From assembly GCF_004769665.1 (NCBI RefSeq), contig NZ_RQGG01000050.1:62001-126000 (forward strand): a DNA stretch of 64,000 bases, written 5' to 3'. Shown in pieces: positions 18,301 to 26,699 of the stretch (position 1 is its first letter; every line of letters begins with the position of its first letter). The notes under the pieces are model-generated. The model was not told the DNA's origin. It did no database searches and was given only the letters and a program-made list of their open reading frames with translations. Source of the stretch: Leptospira kemamanensis. GTDB taxonomy: Bacteria; Spirochaetota; Leptospiria; Leptospirales; Leptospiraceae. A program made the translations under genes and the position numbers.

Positions 18301-21300
18301 ATGGTGAAAATTCCCAAAAGTTTCCAATGGATCATTTTGATCTTTTCTTTTTCATTCTTTTCTGTATATCAAGTGGTTGAAGCACAATCCATTACGGAAA
18401 CCTGGGACATACCAAGTTACCAAAAAGAAAATTATTCTGAATTTTATGCTTACCAATACTTTTCTACTTCTTTGGAAGATTGGAATTTCAAAGTAGAAGA
18501 AATGTTGGCCGAATCTGTTAACTCTTGGATCCAAGAAGCTAATTTCCAAATGGAAACTATTTTGGCGAATGAAACAGGCTTTGATTCCATAATTTCAAAC
18601 GAAGGTTATTTGGATGAAAGAAGGCGGTCTCTTCTTTCAGAGATTTCTATTTTTTATACAGCCTGGGAAAGAGAACTGATCGGTGATTATTTCGAAAATC
18701 GAGATGCCTTTTTATTAAAATTGGAAACAGGCAAAATTGATCAAATGTATTTGGAAAGAATTGGGAAGGAGTCCATCTATGAAGAATATGCAAAAGAAGA
18801 ATTGTTACAGTTGGAAACCAGGGAAAAGATTTTACAATCTGCAAACGAATGGGAATATCAATGGGAACAATCAAAACAAGAAGGTCTTGATTCATTTTCA
18901 AACTCACTTGCCATGCTTCATGAAGATTATGAAGCCTATTTATTAAAATTAGAAGAAACAGAAGATCGTTTCCAAACAAATTTATCTGCAATCAGTGAAT
19001 ACAAAGAAACGGTAAAGGGAGTTGTTTCCCAAATGGTTTTGCAATTAAGGGAAGGTTTGGAAACTTCTTGTGAGTATGAAACTGGATGCCAATACCGTAA
19101 TTTTGATGGAAGTTTCAACGAAGCAGGAAAGGTTTTATCGAAATTAATCAATGAATTAACTGATGAACTCATTTCTTCTAAGGATAATCCAGATTCCTTT
19201 CTCAGTATCATCTCTGACAAAATGCAAAATTTTTTGGCAAATGAGACAAACGATGCCTTCCTGGAACAATCGTATTACCAAAATCGAATCTATACATATC
19301 AAACGGGACTCAATGTCAATTTGGACCAAACTAAATCAAATTTTGATTTGGGACTTGCGGATTGGATACTTCGAACTCAAATTTACCATGCACTCTCCTC
19401 TGATCAAAAGTTTGAAAATTGGACCATCGAAGCCGAAGGTAACATTGGAAGTTTTTCCAAAATTCAAGATCCATTTTTAAAAGCAATATTTCAATCGATC
19501 CATCATTCCGACTCAAACCGATTAGTTGATCTAATCAATGGTAAGTTAGGGCCTGGAAGAAGGGTGAGTTCTTTGATTGGATCAAATTTATACACTGATG
19601 CTTATCATTTTATCAATAATGATCAATTTTTGGGGATTCCCATCGTATTTGATAGTGCCAGTCATGTGAATGGCAATTTCCTGTTAGATGGAAAATTTTA
19701 TTATGCATTTTGGAAAATGGAAAGAACTACACCTGTATTTCCATCGGGTACTTTTTATCGGCAAATGGGTGCGATTGGTTATTCGGTTTTGTATGAGATG
19801 TATGATGAAACTTCCTCACAAACTGCAAATTATTGGTTTGGAAACTATTCCCAATTAAATGCGCAAAACTCACATTTTCAAAATAACTTAATTCCAGCGA
19901 TTGGAAGTTGGGAATCCAAAGTCAAACAATACGCTGATGATTTTCGTAGTTGGAAAGATGCTAAAGAAACCTTACAAAATGAAGCGAAAACAAATTTACT
20001 CGCCAATCTTCATCGGTTAGAAACATCCAAAGAGGAATGGCTTAGTCAATTAGAAAAAGAACATGTGGAAGGACAAGCTACTTGGAATCAGTTTGCTTCT
20101 GAAACGAACGCGAAATCTAATATAAGTTCTCCTTCCTCTCCGAAAGCATTTTCATACGAATCATTCCAAACCACAAAATTGGAAGATTATGAAAAGTTAT
20201 CCGAATTCCAAGAGAAAAATGGGGTTTTGATCGGTGAAAACAATTTCCTTACAGAAATTTCTAAAACGATTACTGGAGTGAATCAATATGCAACCATTCT
20301 GCAAATGAATCATGATTTAGAAAGTCTACAGAGAAAAGAACAAACAAAACTGTTAAACCAGATGGTGTATACCATCAATCCAGAGATCACTAATACTCGA
20401 TCTCTCACTAAAGAAGAAAAAATTTTAGTGGGACAGTATGATGTCCAATCTATAACGAAAGAAGAGCAAAAAAACTTTGGACTTTGTTATGAAAATCCTA
20501 ACGCTTCCCAGTGTAGTGGGTTACTCAAAAAAGAATACCAACTACAATATGATACAAAAAACCAAACAGTATCCATTGGAAAAGAGATTTACGACGGTCA
20601 GTTAGGTGGTAAAAATACAGAAGGAGAATATTCTGCTTCTAAAGTACAAACGAGTCGCCATTTCCAATTGAGTCAGATTGGAAAAATACAAACTTCTGAC
20701 AGAAAAGATTTTTTTACGGAGTGGTCAGAAGATGATTGGAAAAGCTTATATGGAAAACAAACCGAACTCTCCCAAGAATTTTTAACAAAATCATTGGCAA
20801 ATGACCAACTCACGACTGCATCCAACATTCAATCCATTGAATTGCAAAACCAAAGGAATGCGGATTTGTTTTTTGCCAAAAAAGAAAAACAGGAAAATCA
20901 AGATTCATTTTTACAAGAAATAGTCATTGCTTACTTGAGTGGTGGTTCTCAAGGGATAAAAGCGTCTATGAAAAGTAAAATTGAGTCTGCTGTGAATAAT
21001 GAACTTGCAAAAGTTTGGGTAGAAGCTTCCGGGGGAAGTCCAGCTGATATCCAAAAGATAACAATGGCAATCGAATTTATGAGAGGCCGGATTAAAACAA
21101 ATAAGATAGAAGCGAGCGATAATTTTGTCTCAATTCAAAACCCTATGGGAGCGATTGATAACATTCTTGGAAAAACAGTTTCTCACTCAATGCAATTTTT
21201 GGATCATTCCACGGGTGGTATAGGAACCATTCCCATCAATTTAGCAGTTGGTGGTGTTATGACACTCACCAAACAGATTGCAGGTGAGAAGAGGTATGAT

Positions 21301-24180
21301 TCGATCAAACAACAAATATCGGGAAGAAAACAAGAAATTGCAAATATTAAAGAAAACGAGGTGCAATTGGCAAAATCTGCGATGTCGCAAGAAGTTGCAT
21401 CAAATACAGGTATTTCTCTCGATATTGTCTCTAAATTCTTAGAGGATCAATACAACCAAAATAAAACAAGAATTGCAAAAAAGAAACAATCATCAAATTT
21501 CATTTCTGATTTTCAATCCAAATCGATTGGTTCTTTCGGTGGTATGATGAAAACAGCTTTAGTTGCTACAGGAATCACGGAAAGTGAATTGAGTGCCATT
21601 CTAAAGGATTCAAATCAAATCATTCATGCTAAAAACTTAAATCCAAATTCGAATAGCCAATCCTATTTTAACTATACCGAACAAGCATTTGGATTACAAA
21701 CATCAGGGACTCAGTTTCAATCTACTTTTTTGGATTATACGGATGGCAAAACCTTAGTCACGGAACTCGGGAAACAAGCACTTGCCAAAGAGTTATCTAA
21801 AATTTCAGGACTCGAGGAATCTTTCCTGAATCAATCCATAGATATATCCTATGGAAATTTACAACGGGATAAAGCCAATCAAAAGGCTAAAGCAAAGGCA
21901 GCTCGCCAAACTGTAATTAATGCAGTCGCACTTGTCATTACCATGGGAGCCAGTGGAGCACTATCGGGAGTAGGTTCTGTTTTGTCTTCCATTGGAAAGG
22001 CTGCCAATTATCTCACACAAGGAATTTTACCAGCGACAATGAAGATGGGACAAATTGTTTCTTCAACAATGGTGCAGACCATTGCCGGAAGCCATGAAGG
22101 TCCCAAAGGAGCTATCGCTGGTTTTGCGAACGGAGTATTAGGAGGAATGATTGGAGAACAATCTAAATTTCAATCTGGTTTCTTGAAAGGTTTAGTCCCT
22201 GGCATTGGTGTGAAGTATAGCGAAAAAGAAGGATGGGGTGGAACGATTGGGATTGGAAATAATAACAATCACTTGAGCTTCAGTGTATCCGAAAAAGGAA
22301 ATTCATCACTTCAACTTTCGAAATCGATTGCAGAAGGATTACAAGTGACAACAGACTTTCAGACGAATGATGTTTGGAATCTTGGACTTCAATACAATCC
22401 CAAAGGTGAGGGCCCAAGGAAAGATTGGAATTACTCCATGATGTATGATCTCAAAGGATCGGGACTCAGTGGGAGTATTGGTTATACAGATCCAAATTCC
22501 CAGATTGGTTTGAGTACAAATTGGAACCAAGATGGGTTCTCTGCCTCTTCCGAACTACATGGTGTTTCTATGGGAACCTTAGGAGCGAATGGATTTCAAA
22601 TGGATGATTATCAGTTTGCCAATCAGAATATCAATATGGCACAAGAAATCAGTGAGACGAATGAAAGTAAGATCATATCATCCGAAGGGGAAGGTTCTGC
22701 ATCAGAGTTGTTTGGCCAATTATCGATGTTAGGAGGTTTGGTATTTGGAGGAATTGGTTTGATCAATTTTCTTCGGAATCGAAGTGATCTTGGTTCCAAT
22801 CAAATGTATTTTGATGATCCAGTTTCATTTCCAAATCAAATGGAGGCTTCTTCGGATCGTTCCTTCTTTGGTCGAGTTACTGATTCTGTGAAAAATGGAG
22901 TTTTCCAATTCGGGGAATCTTTGAATAGGTATGCAGATGCGCATGATTATAGAAAGACTCCAAATTCTGATGGAAAAACAAATGCGGTCAACACATCTTT
23001 AGAAACAGATCGGATTTCAAAATTAAAAACAAGTATCATTGATGATTATCAAAAGGACTCAAGACTTGATACAGAGAAAAAACTATACGAATTGAAACAA
23101 GCTGGGGTGGATACCTCAGAAATTGAAGCAACAATCAAAGCAAAACGGGGTGGGAAAGATGTTCCGATGTCCAAGTCAGTGGAAAAGTCCCTAAACGAAT
23201 ACAAACGATTACGAGAATCCCGAGCCATCCAACCGATTGGAAATGAGGCTGTCAATTATTTGTCGTCTGAGAATGCACTTGCGAATGTAAAGCTCGAATT
23301 TGATCCTAAAAAGGAAACAAAAGAGGCATACTTTCAAAGATTAGGTGATGAAGTTTGTGCCGCTACGAAGGATGTGGACCTTTCCAAGGACGAGCTTGTC
23401 GCCTTACACTCCGCAAACGTAGCCAAACTTTTAGGCGAAAACCTAAAGGATAAAATAAATTATGCAAGGCATAAAATAATTGATGGAGTCGAAAATGTAT
23501 CTGCCGTAAACACAGTAGATGAGAATGGTTTTCGGCAAACATATGAAACTGATTGCATTCGCTATATAGGTGCTGTTTTGTATGCTGCGGGTTTAACCGA
23601 TAAAGGAAGTTTTGCGAATTTGAATACGGATGTCTTTTTGACCCCAGAAGAGATGGATCGAATGAAGGTAGAGTTTAAAGCAGGTACTGTTCATTACAAT
23701 GGAGTGGAATATTTCCGACAAGCAGGAGGATTTTCCAATTTGGTATCAGAAAGACTTACGACAGAAGATGATTTGAAAGCTCATAAGGCAAAGGGAGTGA
23801 TTCCTGAATTAAAAATAGGAACAATCGGTATCACAAGAAAGATGGAGGCTCCTGATGGTGCTACAAAAAAAACAATGAAATCTGATCATATTTACATTGT
23901 GATCGGTAAAAAGTTTAATCCCGAATTAGGAGTGAATGAATATTTGATTTCGGAATCAGCAGGCGGATCAGGGGTGCAAAATCGATGGATTACTATGAAT
24001 ACTAATGATCAATTAAAGGAGAGTATTCTCAAAAAATTTAAAAAAGAAAATTTTACTGATAAGGAAATAAAAGGAAAAATGAAATTGATAAAGTTTCCTG
24101 AAAATAATGCAAATTACTTGTTACGTTCTGAATATTATGAATTAACTCCACAGACAAGGAAAAATGCAATTGAAACATAG
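18301..24180 (+). CDS. giant exported protein with a C-terminal NlpC/P60-like domain
   Basis: A 1959-residue protein I match from memory to a Leptospira family of very large proteins (TIGR04388). A signal peptide ends near VEA-Q (about 29). Regions in order: long coiled-coil-rich helices (about 30-700), a mixed region (700-1195), a Gly/Ala hydrophobic stretch (about 1200-1290), a repetitive beta-rich Gly/Asn region (1290-1460), one transmembrane-like segment (1474-1494), a charged helical linker, and a C-terminal domain (about 1665-1959). In the last, TDC with Cys1752, LKIGTIGI and DHIYIVIG with His1863 follow the order of a papain-fold NlpC/P60 hydrolase. The gene starts 29 bases after the RND-like stop. 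Toxin function is inference. Confidence 0.65.
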   Translation: MVKIPKSFQWIILIFSFSFFSVYQVVEAQSITETWDIPSYQKENYSEFYAYQYFSTSLEDWNFKVEEMLAESVNSWIQEANFQMETILANETGFDSIISNEGYLDERRRSLLSEISIFYTAWERELIGDYFENRDAFLLKLETGKIDQMYLERIGKESIYEEYAKEELLQLETREKILQSANEWEYQWEQSKQEGLDSFSNSLAMLHEDYEAYLLKLEETEDRFQTNLSAISEYKETVKGVVSQMVLQLREGLETSCEYETGCQYRNFDGSFNEAGKVLSKLINELTDELISSKDNPDSFLSIISDKMQNFLANETNDAFLEQSYYQNRIYTYQTGLNVNLDQTKSNFDLGLADWILRTQIYHALSSDQKFENWTIEAEGNIGSFSKIQDPFLKAIFQSIHHSDSNRLVDLINGKLGPGRRVSSLIGSNLYTDAYHFINNDQFLGIPIVFDSASHVNGNFLLDGKFYYAFWKMERTTPVFPSGTFYRQMGAIGYSVLYEMYDETSSQTANYWFGNYSQLNAQNSHFQNNLIPAIGSWESKVKQYADDFRSWKDAKETLQNEAKTNLLANLHRLETSKEEWLSQLEKEHVEGQATWNQFASETNAKSNISSPSSPKAFSYESFQTTKLEDYEKLSEFQEKNGVLIGENNFLTEISKTITGVNQYATILQMNHDLESLQRKEQTKLLNQMVYTINPEITNTRSLTKEEKILVGQYDVQSITKEEQKNFGLCYENPNASQCSGLLKKEYQLQYDTKNQTVSIGKEIYDGQLGGKNTEGEYSASKVQTSRHFQLSQIGKIQTSDRKDFFTEWSEDDWKSLYGKQTELSQEFLTKSLANDQLTTASNIQSIELQNQRNADLFFAKKEKQENQDSFLQEIVIAYLSGGSQGIKASMKSKIESAVNNELAKVWVEASGGSPADIQKITMAIEFMRGRIKTNKIEASDNFVSIQNPMGAIDNILGKTVSHSMQFLDHSTGGIGTIPINLAVGGVMTLTKQIAGEKRYDSIKQQISGRKQEIANIKENEVQLAKSAMSQEVASNTGISLDIVSKFLEDQYNQNKTRIAKKKQSSNFISDFQSKSIGSFGGMMKTALVATGITESELSAILKDSNQIIHAKNLNPNSNSQSYFNYTEQAFGLQTSGTQFQSTFLDYTDGKTLVTELGKQALAKELSKISGLEESFLNQSIDISYGNLQRDKANQKAKAKAARQTVINAVALVITMGASGALSGVGSVLSSIGKAANYLTQGILPATMKMGQIVSSTMVQTIAGSHEGPKGAIAGFANGVLGGMIGEQSKFQSGFLKGLVPGIGVKYSEKEGWGGTIGIGNNNNHLSFSVSEKGNSSLQLSKSIAEGLQVTTDFQTNDVWNLGLQYNPKGEGPRKDWNYSMMYDLKGSGLSGSIGYTDPNSQIGLSTNWNQDGFSASSELHGVSMGTLGANGFQMDDYQFANQNINMAQEISETNESKIISSEGEGSASELFGQLSMLGGLVFGGIGLINFLRNRSDLGSNQMYFDDPVSFPNQMEASSDRSFFGRVTDSVKNGVFQFGESLNRYADAHDYRKTPNSDGKTNAVNTSLETDRISKLKTSIIDDYQKDSRLDTEKKLYELKQAGVDTSEIEATIKAKRGGKDVPMSKSVEKSLNEYKRLRESRAIQPIGNEAVNYLSSENALANVKLEFDPKKETKEAYFQRLGDEVCAATKDVDLSKDELVALHSANVAKLLGENLKDKINYARHKIIDGVENVSAVNTVDENGFRQTYETDCIRYIGAVLYAAGLTDKGSFANLNTDVFLTPEEMDRMKVEFKAGTVHYNGVEYFRQAGGFSNLVSERLTTEDDLKAHKAKGVIPELKIGTIGITRKMEAPDGATKKTMKSDHIYIVIGKKFNPELGVNEYLISESAGGSGVQNRWITMNTNDQLKESILKKFKKENFTDKEIKGKMKLIKFPENNANYLLRSEYYELTPQTRKNAIET

Positions 24181-24817
24181 TATCCTTTTGTTAATTGTTT
24201 TAAATACATTTACTTATTGTAAAGAGAAAGGTGTAATTTTACCACAAGCTGAAGAAGAGGATCCATTTAGAATTATCTTGGAAAGGGGCTGTGTTCCAAA
24301 TCCCGAAAAGAATCAATCCTGTTTGCGAAAAAAGGAAGAATTGAGTTGTTATGAAACTTTGGAAAATTTAAAAAAATCAAAACTAGATAAGATTTTTTTT
24401 AATAAAATTTGGATGGGGGAAGATAAGCAGACATTATTCTACCATATTGATTCGAAAGGGAATTTGAAAATTTTTGAAGGCGGTCCAGATAAACTTCCTC
24501 ATGAGCGGCATTTAGCTGGTTCTGGAAAAATCTATCATCATCAGAATCAATGGTATTATGAACAGTCTTGCACAAGTGATGCTTGCGATAACTTTAAAAT
24601 ACCAATCTTATATTTGGATTGTGCCTTGACTACCAATTTTAATGATCAAGGAGCTTTGCGAATAATCGAATTCGGTAATCATGATTACGTTGATGAAGAT
24701 AAAATCAACAACAAGGAAAAGTATAAAATAATTACTTTCATTCAACAAAAACCGGTGCCATCACAAATATTCCACTTTTTCATATCAACACCTGTCCCTC
24801 CGCGTCCTTCCCCTTAA
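24164..24817 (+). CDS. Cys-rich lipoprotein, candidate immunity protein
   Basis: A 217-residue lipoprotein whose ATG lies 17 bases inside the giant gene, with AAGGA just upstream, so the two are co-translated. The signal peptide ends at Cys19 (FTYC). Six further Cys sit in two clusters (CVPN/SCLR/SCYE and SCTSDAC/DCAL), consistent with disulfides in the periplasm. The codons are more AT-rich than elsewhere in the island. I recognise no family. A periplasmic lipoprotein overlapping a large protein with a cell-wall-hydrolase-like tip is the arrangement expected of an immunity protein; that function is not shown by the sequence itself. The 25 bases to the convergent cyclase gene hold no clear terminator. 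Confidence 0.6.
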   Translation: MQLKHSILLLIVLNTFTYCKEKGVILPQAEEEDPFRIILERGCVPNPEKNQSCLRKKEELSCYETLENLKKSKLDKIFFNKIWMGEDKQTLFYHIDSKGNLKIFEGGPDKLPHERHLAGSGKIYHHQNQWYYEQSCTSDACDNFKIPILYLDCALTTNFNDQGALRIIEFGNHDYVDEDKINNKEKYKIITFIQQKPVPSQIFHFFISTPVPPRPSP

Positions 24818-24842
24818 CTCAAATATTCTCACCTAACTTTGC

Positions 24843-26699
24843 TTATACTTTCCAGATATAAACAAAGTCTGTTCGGTTGGCCCAAGGAAGAGGATATTCC
24901 ATTTTTTTCAATTTGATTTCCCCTTGCCTTAAATACTCTCGGATGTCTTTGTCTCGGAAAATGGTTTCACTGAAGGAAATTTCCCCAGAATTGGTTACGG
25001 ATTGTATCTTTGCCGTATAATTGACTGTGTTTCCGAAGTAGTCGATGTTACTGTTTAAATTAACCGCCAAACAATTACCTGTATGGATGGAAATTCGAAT
25101 CCGGACAGGAGTGTGTTTGTTTTCGGGATGAAACCATTCTTGCATCTCTTTGGCAGCTTTGAGTGCTTGGAGAGGAGAAGAAAAACTTGCCATCACCGCA
25201 TCACCAATTGTTTTTACTACCACACCTCTAAAATTTTGAATGATTTGGTTGGTTTTGATGAAGTGTTCTCTGACCTGTAAAAAGGCTCCGTGGTCACCTT
25301 CTGTTTCATAAAACTTGGTAGAACCAACAATGTCTGTGAATAGAATCGTTTTGATTCCAATATCCAATTGTAAATTTGTAGCAATGGCTTCTTCTGAGAA
25401 CAAATCACGAAACTCTTGGTAATCAAAAATCTCAGATGGCCTAAGGCTATTTTGGTCTTCACTTCGTTCTTCGAGGACAATAGTGACTTCTTGTTCCGAA
25501 TCGTTTTCAAATACCAAATTTGGTTTTGGGCTAACCTTAATTTCTTCGTCGTTTGTTTCAGGTAACCACAAAATATCTGTTTGGTTATGGGAATGTTTTG
25601 ATTCCACTAAACGATATTTTTTTTCTCCTTTTCTGCGGAGTCGGTAAACACCAGAGCCTATGAGTAAGTTAGAAGAAAAAGATTTCCTGCCTCCGACTCG
25701 TTTTGTGAGTAAAATATGTTGTTTGGTGGCGGGTTCAGCTGCACAATACATCTGTTTTTCGACGATTCGAACACTTGGATGGAGGTGAAAAGTGACTTCG
25801 ATAGAGTTGACTCCCGTTGTGTCAAAATCAATTTCGCAAACGTCACATTGGTCTTTTGCGGGCATATCGCCAAGTTTTGTGAGGGATGTTCTCACTCCAC
25901 GACAATGAGGACAAACAATATCCCAACTCAATGTAAAAATACCAAGTCGACAACCATGTAAAAATAAAAATAAAACTTCATCTGGGTTTATGTCTAATAT
26001 GCGACTAACGGATTTAATACGAATTCGATCTAAATCATTGTCTGGAGATTGTTTGATCCAATGGAATACCTTTTCGATTGTTTCTTTTGGGATTCCTTTC
26101 TCAACGAGAACTGGGATTTGTTTGTCTAACTTTTCGGGATGAATCCATTGTGCTTCAGGGAAGAACGTGTTTTCCTTTCCTGCTTTTGCCAATGGTTTTG
26201 GTTTACCACGTTTGATTTCTTCTTCGATTTCTTGGAATCCTTTTTGAAACGATTCTTTGAGTTTCGGAAGTGCTATTTCGAGTATTTTTTTTGTGAAAAA
26301 ATTTCGGGGTATGGCTCCCAAATACACATACACTTTCGAACGTGATTCACCTAGTGACTCTGCAACGATTTTGATCCGAATGTATTTGGCAAATCCTCGT
26401 TTGTAAATTCTGGCATTCCCAATTTCTTTGAGGTATTCCCATTCCCAAGGGACTTCTTCCCATTCTAAATGAAATCCAGCTTGTTTCGTTTTTCCAATGA
26501 GTTTGCCATCTTCTTCCCAATATTGGAATTTCGGTAGTCCGATCCTTTGGTTGAAAGAAGAGGTATCAATGAGATAAGGCCAAATTTCTTCTCTTGTGAT
26601 GGACAAGTCAAATTCCCAAAGGTTGTCCATGTGTTTGCCCATAGACTTCCATGGTTCTTCCCAAGGGTATTTTTGTAGGATGGTGTTTAAATCAATCAT
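24843..26699 (-). CDS. class III adenylate/guanylate cyclase with lipid-binding-like and zinc-ribbon domains
   Basis: A 618-residue cytoplasmic signalling enzyme. The N-terminal part (about 1-165) looks like an SRPBCC/polyketide-cyclase fold. The middle has a zinc-ribbon-like pair CPHC and CDVC (about 260-295), as in DUF5939 proteins. The C-terminal part (about 445-618) is a class III nucleotide cyclase with metal-binding Asp456 (FTDIVGS) and Asp500 (TIGDAVMASF). It probably makes cAMP or cGMP in response to a ligand bound by the N-terminal domain. Its ATG overlaps the stop of the GH5 gene (ATGA), so the two are coupled, which is an unusual pairing. Confidence 0.85.
   Translation of the reverse strand: MIDLNTILQKYPWEEPWKSMGKHMDNLWEFDLSITREEIWPYLIDTSSFNQRIGLPKFQYWEEDGKLIGKTKQAGFHLEWEEVPWEWEYLKEIGNARIYKRGFAKYIRIKIVAESLGESRSKVYVYLGAIPRNFFTKKILEIALPKLKESFQKGFQEIEEEIKRGKPKPLAKAGKENTFFPEAQWIHPEKLDKQIPVLVEKGIPKETIEKVFHWIKQSPDNDLDRIRIKSVSRILDINPDEVLFLFLHGCRLGIFTLSWDIVCPHCRGVRTSLTKLGDMPAKDQCDVCEIDFDTTGVNSIEVTFHLHPSVRIVEKQMYCAAEPATKQHILLTKRVGGRKSFSSNLLIGSGVYRLRRKGEKKYRLVESKHSHNQTDILWLPETNDEEIKVSPKPNLVFENDSEQEVTIVLEERSEDQNSLRPSEIFDYQEFRDLFSEEAIATNLQLDIGIKTILFTDIVGSTKFYETEGDHGAFLQVREHFIKTNQIIQNFRGVVVKTIGDAVMASFSSPLQALKAAKEMQEWFHPENKHTPVRIRISIHTGNCLAVNLNSNIDYFGNTVNYTAKIQSVTNSGEISFSETIFRDKDIREYLRQGEIKLKKMEYPLPWANRTDFVYIWKV

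Noticed and set aside
18936..19220. Minus-strand and alternative-frame open frames inside the giant gene
   Set aside because: They have no ribosome binding sites or recognisable protein features and lie within a long coherent coding frame with a signal peptide and ordered domains.
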